Positions 1 through 8,138 of a stretch of DNA of 64,000 bases are shown here, in pieces. Under the pieces are notes generated by a model that was not told the origin of the DNA, searched no databases, and worked only from the letters and a program-made list of their open reading frames with translations. Numbering within the stretch: position 1 is the first letter of the stretch; every line of letters begins with the position of its first letter. Origin of the DNA: an uncultured Bacteroidia bacterium. GTDB taxonomy: Bacteria; Bacteroidota; Bacteroidia; Bacteroidales; F082. The stretch lies in NCBI GenBank assembly GCA_902801625.1, contig CADCJI010000005.1, positions 177,696 to 241,695 of the forward strand. Direction: 5' to 3'. Position numbers and translations under genes: made by a program.

Positions 1-2
1 TT

Positions 3-1049
3 GCCATCATGACCTCGGGTTATCACAGCGTCACCGATGCCTTCTTGCAGAAGGCCATGGAAGACACCTTGGACTACCTGTATCAAGGCCGCATCCAAAT
101 GGTGCGCTACCCCGATTTCTTCGAGCAGGGCTATCGGTTCAAGCAGGAGAAAGACATCCACCATTACCTCGACAATGTCGCCCGTCGCAACCCCGACGAG
201 ATGCGCCGTGGCTTTTGTCACCGCATTCTCCGCGATGCCGTAGGTCTTTGGGGATTGAAGAGCGTCGACGATGTCGAGACGCGTTTCAAGATGGAGATTG
301 GGAACCTCAAGGAAGGCAAGCCCAACAGCCATGAGATTCAGAAGCTCAAAGGCGAGATCCGCGAATTTGAAGAGGAGCTTGTGTGGGCCTATACCGGTAC
401 CGCCTTGGACCATATCCATCACTTGAGGTTGGGGTTGTATGAAAGTAAAAGCGAGGTCCCTGAGCCCGTCGAAGGGCCGACAAAAAACGGACCGGCCTGT
501 CGACAGGCTCAAGGACCTGTTTTTTCCCGCGATATTGAGCCCATCCTCAATCAATTCCGAGAATTGAAGCCCACCGTCATCAGCGTCGCCATCGACTCGG
601 AGGGACTAGGACCTAACACGCACTACAAGGTCATGCAAAGCATCGCCGAGGCTGTCAGGCTGTGGGGTGAGGAAGCAGACCTCAGCAAGCTGAGGATCTT
701 TGGCTACCGCAATGTCTGGTCGACTTTCCATCCTGCCGAGGCCAATGTGTATGTGCCCGTGTCGCTCAATGCTTTCGCCGTGTTCGAGAAGGCCTTCAAA
801 GACAGCTATCTCACACAGGTCAAGGCGGAGTTTCCCAATCCGGATTTTGATGGTCCTTTCAGCGAATTAGCAGAGACAATCTGGGTGAAGAATTACAAGG
901 ATGTGCAGTTCCTCCTCGGTAAGGACTTTTTCTTTGAGAATGCCCACCCGCTCATCCGCGCCACACATGGACTGATTTTCTTGAAGGAGATGGACGCGAA
1001 GGGATTTGTCGCCCTAGCGGAGGAGATGAAACAAAAGATAAATGTGTAG
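3..1049 (+). CDS. C-terminal part of a glucosamine-6-phosphate deaminase-like (NagB/PIG-L) protein, 5' end outside window
   Basis: The frame is already open at the window edge, so the first ATG (position 9) is probably internal. The stretch reading VISVAIDSEGLGPNTHYKV resembles the D-x-x-G-x-x-TH signature near the end of the PIG-L/LmbE-like deacetylase half of Bacteroidales NagB-PIG-L proteins. That would make this the last ~350 residues of a protein of about 650-780. Family assignment is from memory of the pattern and only moderately secure. Residues ~149-170 (VPEPVEGP...RQAQGP) are encoded by a palindromic repeat that also occurs elsewhere in the window, so they are an in-frame insertion and not part of the fold. 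The gene ends in TAG at 1047-1049 and is followed by a repeat element. Confidence 0.5.
   Translation, partial: AIMTSGYHSVTDAFLQKAMEDTLDYLYQGRIQMVRYPDFFEQGYRFKQEKDIHHYLDNVARRNPDEMRRGFCHRILRDAVGLWGLKSVDDVETRFKMEIGNLKEGKPNSHEIQKLKGEIREFEEELVWAYTGTALDHIHHLRLGLYESKSEVPEPVEGPTKNGPACRQAQGPVFSRDIEPILNQFRELKPTVISVAIDSEGLGPNTHYKVMQSIAEAVRLWGEEADLSKLRIFGYRNVWSTFHPAEANVYVPVSLNAFAVFEKAFKDSYLTQVKAEFPNPDFDGPFSELAETIWVKNYKDVQFLLGKDFFFENAHPLIRATHGLIFLKEMDAKGFVALAEEMKQKINV
454..518. repeat. Family B palindromic repeat, in-frame inside the NagB-like gene
   Basis: The left arm (aggtccctgagcccgtcgaa, 454-473, continuing gggccg) and the right arm (cggcctgtcgacaggctcaa, continuing ggacct) are near-perfect inverted repeats around a short A-rich loop. 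The same arms recur at 45981-46029, 51281-51345 and 60176-60296. The frame stays open through the element. Confidence 0.85.
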
Positions 1050-1053
1050 TTTA

Positions 1054-1195
1054 AGCCGCCTATGTCATTCCAAGTGGAGGATGTGCGACTGGAATCTATA
1101 GGCGGCGGCTTGAAAAATAGACTTTAAATGACGGTATTATAAAGCATAGATTCCAAACGCGCGTTTCCCTGCAAGGAATGACATGCTTTATAATC
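1054..1195. repeat. Family D long hairpin element (MITE-like)
   Basis: The outer arms are tgtcattcc (from 1063) and ggaatgacat (1176-1185). Inside them lie ggaatctata (1091-1100) and atagattcc (1146-1154), and gccgcctat (1055-1063) can pair with ataggcggc. A second copy with the same nested arms is at 52455-52600. No ORF is seen inside, so it looks like a non-autonomous mobile or structural repeat filling the gap before pnuC. Confidence 0.75.
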
Positions 1196-1213
1196 CCTGC
1201 AAAACACCTCTAA

Positions 1214-1795
1214 ATGGATTTCCTATCCCACCATTGGCTCGACATCACCACCACAGCTCTCGGTCTCGCCTATATCCTCCTGGAATACAAAGCCAGCGTA
1301 TGGATGTGGGTCGTGGGCTTCGTGATGCAGTCCTTGGGCATCTTACTCTATTACCAAAAAGGCCTATACGCCGACTGCGGCATGGAGTTCTACTACCTGG
1401 CCATGACCGTCTACGGCTTCATCGCCTGGATGCGGCATAAGCAGAAGGCCAAGGACCTCCCCATCCGGCACATGCCAAAGAAGATGGCTTTTATTTGGAT
1501 AGGGGTAGGCTTGGCCGTCTGGGCCTTCATCTACTTTGTGCTGAGCCGTTTCACCAACTCCAATGTCCCTGTAGCCGATGCCTTCACCACGGCATTAAGC
1601 ATTGTGGGCATCTGGGCCTTGGCGCGCAAGTACTTGGAGCAATGGTTTGTCTGGATTGTAGTGGATATCGTCACTAGTGTGCTATATTTTTACAAGGACA
1701 TCCCTTTCAAGGCCAGTCTTTATGCCTTGTATGTCATCATCGCCGTGTTCGGCTACTTCAAGTGGAAGAAAATGATGGCGACCAGCAAGGTTTGA
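1214..1795 (+). CDS. pnuC: PnuC-family vitamin-precursor transporter
   Basis: A 193-residue, strongly hydrophobic protein with about seven predicted membrane segments. It shows the family pattern of a central T-A-L-S-I-V-G-I-W-A-L-A-R-K-x-L-E-Q-W block, then W-I-V-V-D-I-V, then a C-terminal A-V-F-G-Y-F-K-W. PnuC proteins carry nicotinamide riboside (or thiamine in the PnuT subgroup) across the inner membrane by facilitated diffusion, trapped by phosphorylation. No thiamine riboswitch is evident upstream, where a hairpin repeat lies instead, so nicotinamide riboside is the default substrate guess. The ATG at 1214 opens directly on the first hydrophobic segment. The gene stands alone before the capsule genes. 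Confidence 0.85.
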   Translation: MDFLSHHWLDITTTALGLAYILLEYKASVWMWVVGFVMQSLGILLYYQKGLYADCGMEFYYLAMTVYGFIAWMRHKQKAKDLPIRHMPKKMAFIWIGVGLAVWAFIYFVLSRFTNSNVPVADAFTTALSIVGIWALARKYLEQWFVWIVVDIVTSVLYFYKDIPFKASLYALYVIIAVFGYFKWKKMMATSKV

Positions 1796-1836
1796 ATCTA
1801 TGCCTGCCTCAAAAATAAAATATAACTACAAAATAT

Positions 1837-2916
1837 ATGTCAGTATTTAAAGACAAAACCCTTCTCATCACGGGAGGCACAGGCAGCTTCGGCAACGCCG
1901 TGCTGAACCGTTTTTTGAGAACCGATATTGGAGAAATCCGCATCTTCAGCCGCGACGAGAAGAAACAGGACGACATGCGCCACGACTTTCAGGCCCGTAT
2001 GCCCGAGGTGGCCAACAAGATCAAGTTCTACATCGGCGATGTGCGCAACAAGAGCACGCTGAAGTATGCCATGAAGGGCGTGGATTATGTGTTCCATGCT
2101 GCCGCCCTGAAGCAAGTGCCTTCGTGTGAGTTTTTCCCGATGGAAGCCGTCAAGACCAATGTGATAGGCACAGACAACACACTCGATGCAGCCATCGATG
2201 CCGGCGTGAAGTGCGTGATTTGTCTCTCGACCGACAAGGCGGCCTATCCCATCAATGCCATGGGTATCACCAAGGCCATCGAGGAGAAGATTGCCGTGGC
2301 CAAGAGCCGACTCTCTGGCAATACCAAGATCTGCTGCACCCGATATGGCAATGTAATGTGCTCACGTGGATCGGTGATTCCGCTTTGGATCGACCAGATT
2401 CGCAAGGGTAACCCAATTACATTGACCGAACCTAAGATGACCCGTTTCATCATGTCGTTGGAAGAGGCTGTTGATTTGGTATTGTTTGCCTTTGAACATG
2501 GCCAAAACGGTGACATCCTTGTGCAGAAAGCTCCTGCCTGCACCATACAGACCCAGGCTGAGGCAGTGTGTGAGCTGTTTGGACATCAGTGGGGTGGCGG
2601 TGCTTCGACAGGATCAGCAGTCGAAAACATCAAGGTGATAGGTATCCGCCACGGCGAGAAGATGTACGAAACCCTCCTTACCAAAGAAGAATGCGCCAAG
2701 GCGGAGGATATGGGCAACTTCTATCGTGTGCCTGCCGACAACCGCGACTTGAACTACGACAAGTATTTCAAGGAAGGCGACATAAAACTTGCCACTATCG
2801 AAGAATTCAACAGCGACAACACCTATCGGCTCAACCTTCAGGAGACTATTGATAAAATCGCCTCTTTGGAGTACATCCAAAACGAGTTGAACGGTATACC
2901 CAACATCGTTAAGTGA
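1837..2916 (+). CDS. capE: UDP-N-acetylglucosamine 4,6-dehydratase/5-epimerase (CapE/FnlA type)
   Basis: A 359-residue extended short-chain dehydrogenase. Visible are the NAD(P)-binding G-G-T-G-S-F-G-N (residues ~13-20), FSRDEKKQDDMRHDF, and the STDKAAYPINAMGITK active-site block. The usual catalytic Tyr of Y-x3-K is Met here (M-G-I-T-K), which is characteristic of CapE/FnlA enzymes and not a defect. It would convert UDP-GlcNAc to the UDP-4-keto-6-deoxy-L-talo/ido sugar, the first step to UDP-L-FucNAc. CapF and CapG homologues follow in order. The segment G-G-G-A-S-T-G-S-A-V-E-N (nt ~2596-2631) has no obvious family counterpart and its DNA (cttcgacaggatcag) resembles a family B arm, so it may be a small in-frame insertion. 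Confidence 0.92.
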   Translation: MSVFKDKTLLITGGTGSFGNAVLNRFLRTDIGEIRIFSRDEKKQDDMRHDFQARMPEVANKIKFYIGDVRNKSTLKYAMKGVDYVFHAAALKQVPSCEFFPMEAVKTNVIGTDNTLDAAIDAGVKCVICLSTDKAAYPINAMGITKAIEEKIAVAKSRLSGNTKICCTRYGNVMCSRGSVIPLWIDQIRKGNPITLTEPKMTRFIMSLEEAVDLVLFAFEHGQNGDILVQKAPACTIQTQAEAVCELFGHQWGGGASTGSAVENIKVIGIRHGEKMYETLLTKEECAKAEDMGNFYRVPADNRDLNYDKYFKEGDIKLATIEEFNSDNTYRLNLQETIDKIASLEYIQNELNGIPNIVK

Positions 2917-2919
2917 TTT

Positions 2920-3003
2920 CAATAGAACAACGAAAAACACGAATTAACCCGAAAAATAGATACCCTTTTCGTGTCATTTCGGGTATTTCGATGTTGAAAA
3001 AGA
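2920..3003. repeat. Family C intergenic palindrome (capE-capF junction)
   Basis: The arms are aacaacgaaaaacacgaatt (from about 2926) and tttcgtgtcatttcgggtat, with the further imperfect complement atttcgatgttg. The same arms recur at nearly every gene junction from 2.9 to 8.2 kb (4275-4320, 4743-4826, 4849-4930, 6160-6236, 6631-6664, 8139-8180). It could form a long AU-rich hairpin in mRNA, but no terminator T-run is seen. Confidence 0.75.
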
Positions 3004-3013
3004 AAGAAACTAG

Positions 3014-4273
3014 ATGAAAGTATTAGTTACAGGTGCAAAAGGATTCGTTGGCAAGAATTTATGTGCGGAGCTCAACAACATAAAAGACGGCAAGGCTCGC
3101 TGCTACGGCGACCTCAAGATTGATGCCGTCTACGAATACGACATCGACAGCAAGCCCGAGGAGTTGGATGACTATTGCCAAGACTGTGACTTCGTCTTCA
3201 ACCTAGCCGGGGTCAACCGTCCCAAGGAACAGAGTGAGTTCATGCAAGGCAACTTCGGCTTTGCCAGCACGCTGCTCGACACCTTGAAGAAATACAACAA
3301 CCGCTGTCCCGTGATGCTTAGCTCATCCCAGCAAGCCTCGCTGACGGGGCGCTTTGGTAACTCGGAATACGGCCGTTCAAAGAAAGCAGGGGAGGAGCTC
3401 TTCCTTCAATATGAGCAGGACTTCCTACTTTCCAACTCTAAACTAACTACAGACTCTCAACTCTCAACTCTAAACTCTCAACTTAAGCCCCGTGTGCTGA
3501 TTTACCGCTTTCCGAACCTCTTCGGTAAATGGTGTCGTCCCAACTACAACAGCGCCGTAGCCACTTTCTGCAACAACATCGCCAATGACTTGCCCATCAC
3601 CGTCAACGATCCGAGTGTGGAACTGGAGCTGCTTTACATTGATGACCTAGTAGCTGAAATGATGAACGCCCTGCAGGGCAAGGAGCATCGCTGCGACTTC
3701 GATGGTCTGGGTGTGTTCCCGATGGAGAAAGGGCTGTATTGCTATTGTCCGGTTACCCATCATGTGAAGTTAGGCGAGATTGTGGATTTGCTCTATCGCT
3801 TTGCGGAGCAACCCAAGACCTTGATGATTCCCCAGATTCCCGAAGGAAGCTTTGCAAAGAAGTTATATTCCACCTATCTCTCGTATCTTCCTAAGGAGAA
3901 GGTTGCTTATCCAGTGAAGATGAAAGTGGATGATAGAGGTTCTTTCACCGAATTGGTGCATTTGGCCAACTGCGGACAGGTGAGCATCAACATCAGCAAG
4001 CCCGGCATCACCAAGGGCCAGCACTGGCACCATAGCAAGTGGGAGCTTTTCATCGTGGTGAAAGGACACGGCTTGATTCAGGAGCGCAAAGAGGGCACCG
4101 ATGAAGTCATTGAGTTCGAGGTGAGCGGCGACAAGATAGAGGTGGTGCACATGCTCCCAGGCTACACGCATAATATCATCAACCTCTCAGACACAGAGGA
4201 CTTGGTCACGGTGATGTACTGCAACGAGGTCTTCAATTCTTCTCACCCGGATACGTTCTTTGATCCAGTTTAG
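3014..4273 (+). CDS. capF: Bifunctional CapF/FnlB-type reductase with C-terminal cupin
   Basis: A 419-residue protein with two domains. The N-terminal SDR domain shows G-A-K-G-F-V-G-K-N at residues ~7-15, Y-G-R-S-K as the catalytic Y-x3-K, and YRFPNLFGKWCRPNYNS. A C-terminal cupin (~residues 300-419) shows the metal-binding H-W-H-H-S-K-W-E-L-F and the G-Y-T-H-N block. CapF enzymes epimerise and reduce the CapE product to UDP-N-acetyl-6-deoxy-L-talosamine. It is longer than the ~370-residue reference partly because a repeat (nt 3432-3484) adds residues reading S-N-S-K-L-T-T-D-S-Q-L-S in frame between two SDR elements. It follows capE directly and is expected to be co-transcribed. Confidence 0.92.
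   Translation: MKVLVTGAKGFVGKNLCAELNNIKDGKARCYGDLKIDAVYEYDIDSKPEELDDYCQDCDFVFNLAGVNRPKEQSEFMQGNFGFASTLLDTLKKYNNRCPVMLSSSQQASLTGRFGNSEYGRSKKAGEELFLQYEQDFLLSNSKLTTDSQLSTLNSQLKPRVLIYRFPNLFGKWCRPNYNSAVATFCNNIANDLPITVNDPSVELELLYIDDLVAEMMNALQGKEHRCDFDGLGVFPMEKGLYCYCPVTHHVKLGEIVDLLYRFAEQPKTLMIPQIPEGSFAKKLYSTYLSYLPKEKVAYPVKMKVDDRGSFTELVHLANCGQVSINISKPGITKGQHWHHSKWELFIVVKGHGLIQERKEGTDEVIEFEVSGDKIEVVHMLPGYTHNIINLSDTEDLVTVMYCNEVFNSSHPDTFFDPV
3432..3484. repeat. Family A 'ctctaaactctcaac' repeat, in-frame inside capF
   Basis: Degenerate short tandem words of the type aactctaaactctcaactc. The reading frame used gives [12 protein letters not shown] frame reading ctc-taa would stop, so the open phase has been kept. 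The same words occur at 5530-5597, 6668-6727, 8174-8195, 11757-12104 and 53602-53637, and in reverse orientation at 46226-46320 and 47350-47412. Confidence 0.85.
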
Positions 4274-4274
4274 T

Positions 4275-4320
4275 TGATAAACAACGAAAGACACAAATTT
4301 CCACGAAAAAGTATTTGTTT
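4275..4320. repeat. Family C half-element (capF-GxxExxY junction)
   Basis: Only the left-arm words (aaacaacgaaagacacaaat, then cacgaaaaa) are present here. The right arm is absent or degenerate. Confidence 0.55.
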
Positions 4321-4338
4321 TAATAAGCATCTGTTTAC

Positions 4339-4734
4339 ATGGGAGAAGTATTATATCCAAAGGAATCATATAAAATCATAGGTGCCATATATGAAGTTCA
4401 CAAGCATTTAGGGCCGGGTTTACTTGAGAAGGTGTACCAAGAAGCTTTGGAGCAGGAATTTTTGTTGCAGGAAATACCTTTTGAAAGAGAAAAAGAATTT
4501 GAAGTCGTATATAAAGGGAAAGCCTTACAACAAAAGTATATTGCAGATTTTGTTTGTTTTGACAAAATTATCGTTGAACTGAAAGCAGTAGAAGAATTGA
4601 TTCCGTTTCATACTTCACAGGTATTGAATTATCTAAACATCACTGGACTTAAACTAGGTTTGCTTGTTAATTTCAATGCAAGGAAAGTAGTGCCTCGGCG
4701 GATAGTAAGATTTGATAATGAGGAAGAGGAATGA
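4339..4734 (+). CDS. GxxExxY-family protein
   Basis: A 131-residue protein with the family-defining G-L-L-E-K-V-Y at residues 27-33, then I-A-D-F-V-C-F-D-K-I-I-V-E-L-K-A. This D...E-x-K arrangement recalls a PD-(D/E)XK nuclease fold. It ends with the typical Q-V-L-N-Y-L-N-I-T and G-L-L-V-N-F. The biological role of the family is not established, and it is frequent in Bacteroidetes between surface-polysaccharide genes. It separates capF from capG and is flanked on both sides by family C palindromes, as if it moved in with them. A second member is at 54035-54457. Confidence 0.85.
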   Translation: MGEVLYPKESYKIIGAIYEVHKHLGPGLLEKVYQEALEQEFLLQEIPFEREKEFEVVYKGKALQQKYIADFVCFDKIIVELKAVEELIPFHTSQVLNYLNITGLKLGLLVNFNARKVVPRRIVRFDNEEEE

Positions 4735-4742
4735 TTGTATTT

Positions 4743-4932
4743 AAACATTGAAAAGCGCGAGTTGGCACGAAAAACAATGAGTTCTATTTTTTTTAGTGTT
4801 TTTTCGAGTCTTTTGTTGTTAAATTGAAGAGAATCGTCAAATGAATTAAATAACAACGAAAAACACGAATTATCACGAATATTTGATGATTCTAATTCGG
4901 GTAATTTAGGGTCTTTCGTTGTTAAATAAGAA
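4743..4932. repeat. Two tandem family C palindromes (GxxExxY-capG junction)
   Basis: Copy 1 (about 4743-4826) starts aacattgaaaagcgcgagtt and ends with the words tcgagtcttttgttgttaaa. Copy 2 (about 4849-4930) starts aacaacgaaaaacacgaatt and ends gggtctttcgttgttaaata. Each is an imperfect inverted repeat. Confidence 0.75.
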
Positions 4933-4943
4933 AAAACAACCAG

Positions 4944-6155
4944 ATGTTTAAAAACAATGGAAAACTAAAGCTATTGATCATCGTCGGCACGCGCCCGGAG
5001 ATTATCCGTCTTGCCGCTGTGATTAACAAATGCAGACAATATTTCGACTGTATTTTGGCCCATACCGGACAGAACTACGACTACAACCTCAATGGCGTCT
5101 TCTTCAAGGACCTGAAGCTCGCCGACCCCGAGGTATATATGGATGCCGTAGGCAACGACCTGGGCGAGACCATGGGCAACATCATCGCCAAGAGTTACCA
5201 ACTCATGGTGGAGATTAAGCCTGACGCTGTCCTCGTTTTGGGCGACACAAACAGTTGCCTCAGTGTCATCGGTGCCAAGCGTCTTCATATCCCTATCTTC
5301 CACATGGAAGCGGGCAACCGCTGCAAGGACGAATGTCTGCCTGAGGAGACCAACCGTCGTATTGTCGACATCATCAGCGATGTGAATATGGCCTATAGCG
5401 AGCATGCCAGAAGGTATTTGGCCGACTGTGGCCTGCCCAAGGAGCGTACCTATGTGACGGGTAGTCCTATGGCCGAAGTATTGCATAACAATCTCAAAGA
5501 GATAGAGAGCAGCGACATCTTCAATAAGCTCAACTCCCAACTTTCAACTCTCAACTTACCACTGACTCTAAACTCTAAACTCTCAACTCTACACTTAGAG
5601 CCGAAAAAGTATATACTTCTGAGTGCCCATCGTGAGGAAAACATCGACACGGAGAAGAACTTCCTCAGCCTCTTCAATGCCATCAACGCCATGGCTGAGA
5701 AATACGACATGCCCATCCTCTACAGTTGCCATCCCCGCAGCCGCAAGCGCCTCGAAGCCAGCGGATTCAAACTTGATCCGCGTGTCATCCAGCACGAGCC
5801 TCTAGGCTTCCACGACTACAATTGCCTTCAGATGAATGCCTTCGCTGTGGTGAGCGATAGTGGTACCTTGCCCGAGGAGAGCAGTTTCTTTACTAGTGTG
5901 GGACATCCCTTCCCGGCGGTATGCATTCGTACCAGTACTGAGCGTCCTGAGGCTTTGGACAAAGGATGTTTCTTCATTGCCGGCATCGACACGGACAGTC
6001 TGTTGCAAGCAGTAGATACGGCAGTGACAATGAATGCTAATGGTGACCATGGCATTCCTGTGCCCGACTATGTGGATGAGAATGTGAGTACCAAGGTGGT
6101 GAAGATCATTCAGAGCTATACGGGTATTGTGAATAAGATGGTCTGGCGGAAGTAA
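4944..6155 (+). CDS. capG: UDP-N-acetylglucosamine 2-epimerase family, CapG/FnlC (UDP-L-FucNAc forming)
   Basis: A 403-residue GT-B-fold epimerase. Seen are IIVGTRPEIIRLAAVI near the N-terminus, HMEAGNRC, the E-E-T-N-R-R block, SAHREENID and SDSGTLPEESSFF near the C-terminus. CapG inverts C2 of UDP-N-acetyl-L-pneumosamine/talosamine to give UDP-N-acetyl-L-fucosamine. Its position after capE and capF gives the full three-enzyme pathway. A family A repeat (nt 5530-5597) adds about 22 residues reading N-S-Q-L-S-T-L-N-L-P-L just before the Y-I-L-L-S-A-H-R-E strand, a loop position likely to tolerate insertion. Confidence 0.92.
   Translation: MFKNNGKLKLLIIVGTRPEIIRLAAVINKCRQYFDCILAHTGQNYDYNLNGVFFKDLKLADPEVYMDAVGNDLGETMGNIIAKSYQLMVEIKPDAVLVLGDTNSCLSVIGAKRLHIPIFHMEAGNRCKDECLPEETNRRIVDIISDVNMAYSEHARRYLADCGLPKERTYVTGSPMAEVLHNNLKEIESSDIFNKLNSQLSTLNLPLTLNSKLSTLHLEPKKYILLSAHREENIDTEKNFLSLFNAINAMAEKYDMPILYSCHPRSRKRLEASGFKLDPRVIQHEPLGFHDYNCLQMNAFAVVSDSGTLPEESSFFTSVGHPFPAVCIRTSTERPEALDKGCFFIAGIDTDSLLQAVDTAVTMNANGDHGIPVPDYVDENVSTKVVKIIQSYTGIVNKMVWRK
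5530..5597. repeat. Family A repeat, in-frame inside capG
   Basis: Tandem variants of aactctaaactctcaactct read in the same phase as in capF (N-S-K-L-S-T-L). Confidence 0.85.
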
Positions 6156-6159
6156 TTTG

Positions 6160-6236
6160 TAAACAACGAAAGGCACGAATTACCCCGAAAATGACTCTTT
6201 TGGTTTCGTGCTTTTAGGGTTTTTTGTTGTTAAATT
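6160..6236. repeat. Family C palindrome (capG-wbuC junction)
   Basis: Left arm aaacaacgaaaggcacgaat, right arm tttcgtgcttttagggtttt followed by ttgttgttaaatt. Confidence 0.75.
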
Positions 6237-6240
6237 AAAA

Positions 6241-6630
6241 ATGCTCATAGATACCAAACTACTTGATGAGCTAACCGCTCAGGCCAAGGCCTCGCCAAAA
6301 CTAAGGATGAACTTTGACCTGCGCAACACGCCTGATGACCAAAGCCAGCGCATGCTGAACGCCTTGGAGCCTGGCACGGTGATGCCCATCCATCGCCATC
6401 AGAACACTTCCGAGACCGTTGTGGTGCTCCGTGGCAAGGTGAAGTGGCTCTATTATAACGACAAGGGTGAGCTTAAGGACACTATCCTCGTTGAAGCGGG
6501 CGGCGACATCTGTGGCCTCAGCGTCCCCAAGGGACAATGGCATTCGTTGGAGTGCCTCGAATCGGGTTCCGTCATCCTTGAAACCAAAGACGGACCTTGG
6601 GAGGCGTTGAAGGAGGAAGATATATTGTGA
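6241..6630 (+). CDS. wbuC: WbuC-family cupin metalloprotein
   Basis: A 129-residue single-domain cupin. Metal-site motifs are H-R-H-Q-N-T-S-E-T (residues ~49-57) and G-Q-W-H. The start at 6241 (MLIDTKLLDELTAQ) is preferred over the upstream in-frame ATG at 6208, because the upstream codons lie inside the family C repeat. WbuC genes accompany fnlABC-wbuB in O-antigen clusters such as E. coli O26. Here wbuC follows the capEFG set, while the WbuB-like transferase lies 38 kb away. Biochemical function is unproven; it probably acts on the FucNAc-containing unit or its precursor. Confidence 0.82.
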   Translation: MLIDTKLLDELTAQAKASPKLRMNFDLRNTPDDQSQRMLNALEPGTVMPIHRHQNTSETVVVLRGKVKWLYYNDKGELKDTILVEAGGDICGLSVPKGQWHSLECLESGSVILETKDGPWEALKEEDIL

Positions 6631-6728
6631 ACATCGAAAACCCCGAAAGAACCAAAAAGAGATTTACACTTTCAACTCTACACTATACACTGTCTCTAAA
6701 CTCTAAACTCTGAACTCTAAACTATACC
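6631..6728. repeat. Family C half-element followed by a family A repeat
   Basis: acatcgaaaaccccgaaaga (family C-like) is followed by tttcaactctacactataca and several ctctaaactc words, ending directly before the ugd stub. The same C-then-A order is at 8139-8195. Confidence 0.7.
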
Positions 6729-6729
6729 C

Positions 6730-6849
6730 ATGAATATCGCAGTAGCAGGCACTGGCTATGTCGGGCTTTCCATCGCCACCTTGTTGGCACATCACAACCA
6801 CGTCACCGCAGTGGATGTTGTTCCCGAAAAGTGTTATGCTGCAAACTAA
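6730..6849 (+). pseudogene. 5' stub of UDP-glucose 6-dehydrogenase, truncated at the edge of defence island I
   Basis: ATG to TAA encodes 39 residues beginning [16 protein letters not shown] and continuing [10 protein letters not shown]. This is the unmistakable NAD-binding start of UDP-glucose/GDP-mannose dehydrogenases, normally ~390-440 residues. Similarity stops after P-E-K, near 6834, where island DNA begins. The next gene starts 20 nt after the stop. A full-length but different, short dehydrogenase of the same superfamily starts at 19393, on the far side of the island. Confidence 0.85.
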
Positions 6850-6868
6850 AAATCCTAAATTAACCAAG

Positions 6869-7765
6869 ATGGCTGTCATCAAAGAATATATCAATGTAAG
6901 GGACGATAGGTTATTGGATGGCTTGACTCCAGTGGTTCGTTTGATGACCCGAATTGAAGCATTATCTGAGACAGAAGCAGTTACAATCGATTTCGGTGAT
7001 ACAGTTTTTATTACTCCTGTGTGTGCATTATCGATGATAGTATACTTGGCAGGGTGTGGAAGAAAGGTTTCCATGAGAAATATACCAGATTATCTTGAAA
7101 CAATAGGTATAACTAATGGTGGAATAAAACCTGACCAAATGCGACGGACTGAGTTTTTAGCCATAATGGAGAAGTATTCTGCAAAAAGTTACATTCCCAT
7201 CGTCAGTTTTGCAGCAAGCGAAAACATTGATGACAAGGAGGCTATTTCTTCTGTTGTAGAGAATATTCTTATTCGTCAACTGAACATCCGTCCGAATGTG
7301 GCTATGGGTCTGAAGTATATGGTGGAAGAGACCCTTGATAATATCACCGAGCATTCTAAGTCGAAGCGAGGATTTATTATGGCGCAGGCCTATCCTAGGA
7401 AAGGGTATCTTGACATTTGTATGGCTGACAACGGTGTAACATTGTTGGGTAGTTACAAAAAGCTGGCAGATAATGAGATTGTTGATGACTTGGAAGCCAT
7501 TAAGGCCGCAAATCGAGGTATTTCGAGTAAGAATCTTCCTGAAGCAGAAAATCGAGGTTATGGCATCCAAACCTCGAAACGAATGCTAGTAGAAGGTTTG
7601 GGAGGACAATATCTGATGATTTCAGGTAGTTGCATGTATTTGAAAAGTCCAGGACACGATAATGTTTATAGTGTCCCAGATGGTTTGCGTTGGAATGGAA
7701 CAATTGTTGCATTGCGCATTCCAGTTGATTCTTCTCAGTTTAATTATGTCAATTATTTAGAATAA
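6869..7765 (+). CDS. GHKL/HATPase ATP-binding protein with N-terminal STAS-like region
   Basis: A 298-residue protein. The N-terminal ~100 residues resemble a STAS-like fold (V-T-I-D-F-G-D-T-V-F-I-T-P-V-C-A-L-S). Residues ~150-235 carry a histidine-kinase-type ATP site: N-box E-E-T-L-D-N-I-T-E-H-S, G1 A-D-N-G-V-T-L and G2 N-R-G-Y-G-I-Q. No phospho-acceptor His domain or membrane segment is seen, so it is more like an anti-sigma-type switch kinase than a sensor kinase. The start at 6869 (MAVIKEYINV) is chosen because upstream codons overlap the ugd stub in another frame. It forms a pair with the STAS-like gene 13 nt downstream, suggesting a partner-switching module. It is the first gene of island I. 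Confidence 0.75.
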   Translation: MAVIKEYINVRDDRLLDGLTPVVRLMTRIEALSETEAVTIDFGDTVFITPVCALSMIVYLAGCGRKVSMRNIPDYLETIGITNGGIKPDQMRRTEFLAIMEKYSAKSYIPIVSFAASENIDDKEAISSVVENILIRQLNIRPNVAMGLKYMVEETLDNITEHSKSKRGFIMAQAYPRKGYLDICMADNGVTLLGSYKKLADNEIVDDLEAIKAANRGISSKNLPEAENRGYGIQTSKRMLVEGLGGQYLMISGSCMYLKSPGHDNVYSVPDGLRWNGTIVALRIPVDSSQFNYVNYLE

Positions 7766-7778
7766 AACAAAGTGGATT

Positions 7779-8135
7779 ATGAAAACGATAGATATAGCTC
7801 AAATCCTTTCTCCAGATTTAAAGTCCAGGATGAGGGCGCAAGATTTGAAGCTGTTGATAGAGAACAGCGAGGCTGATGTTGTAGAAATAGATTTCCACGG
7901 GGTGAAGTTTGCCACACGTAGCTTCATCGATGAGTTCTATAATCTCTTTCTAAAGAATCCGGAGGCAAATGCCTTCAAGGTGGAATTGACTAATGTGCCC
8001 GAGGACATCAAAACCATGCTTGATGCCGTGAGCCGCACGCAAGTCCGTGCCAAAGTGATTCCCTCGCAGATGCAAGAGATTTCTTTTGCCAATGTGAAAG
8101 AGTTCTTGAATTATTTGAGTTCGGTAGCGTTGTAG
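7779..8135 (+). CDS. STAS-like (DUF4325-type) protein
   Basis: A 118-residue protein with V-V-E-I-D-F-H-G-V-K-F-A-T-R-S-F-I-D-E-F, the strand-helix pattern of DUF4325/STAS-like proteins. These are small partners of GHKL ATPases, comparable in logic to anti-anti-sigma factors. It is placed 13 nt after the HATPase gene. Its C-terminus (Q-E-I-S-F-A-N-V-K-E-F-L) is duplicated 4 kb downstream as a remnant (12105-12167), so a second copy of this module once existed here. The target of the switch is unknown; its place in a defence-gene island suggests immunity or stress signalling (inference). Confidence 0.72.
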   Translation: MKTIDIAQILSPDLKSRMRAQDLKLLIENSEADVVEIDFHGVKFATRSFIDEFYNLFLKNPEANAFKVELTNVPEDIKTMLDAVSRTQVRAKVIPSQMQEISFANVKEFLNYLSSVAL

Positions 8136-8138
8136 ATT

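Noticed and set aside
1837-2916. Possible inactivation of CapE because the SDR catalytic Tyr is Met
   Set aside because: Met at this position is normal for CapE/FnlA enzymes as I recall the family, so it is not evidence of decay.
6758-6868. Longer N-terminus for the GHKL ATPase starting at 6758
   Set aside because: These codons overlap the ugd stub in another frame and do not look like protein; the start at 6869 is preferred.
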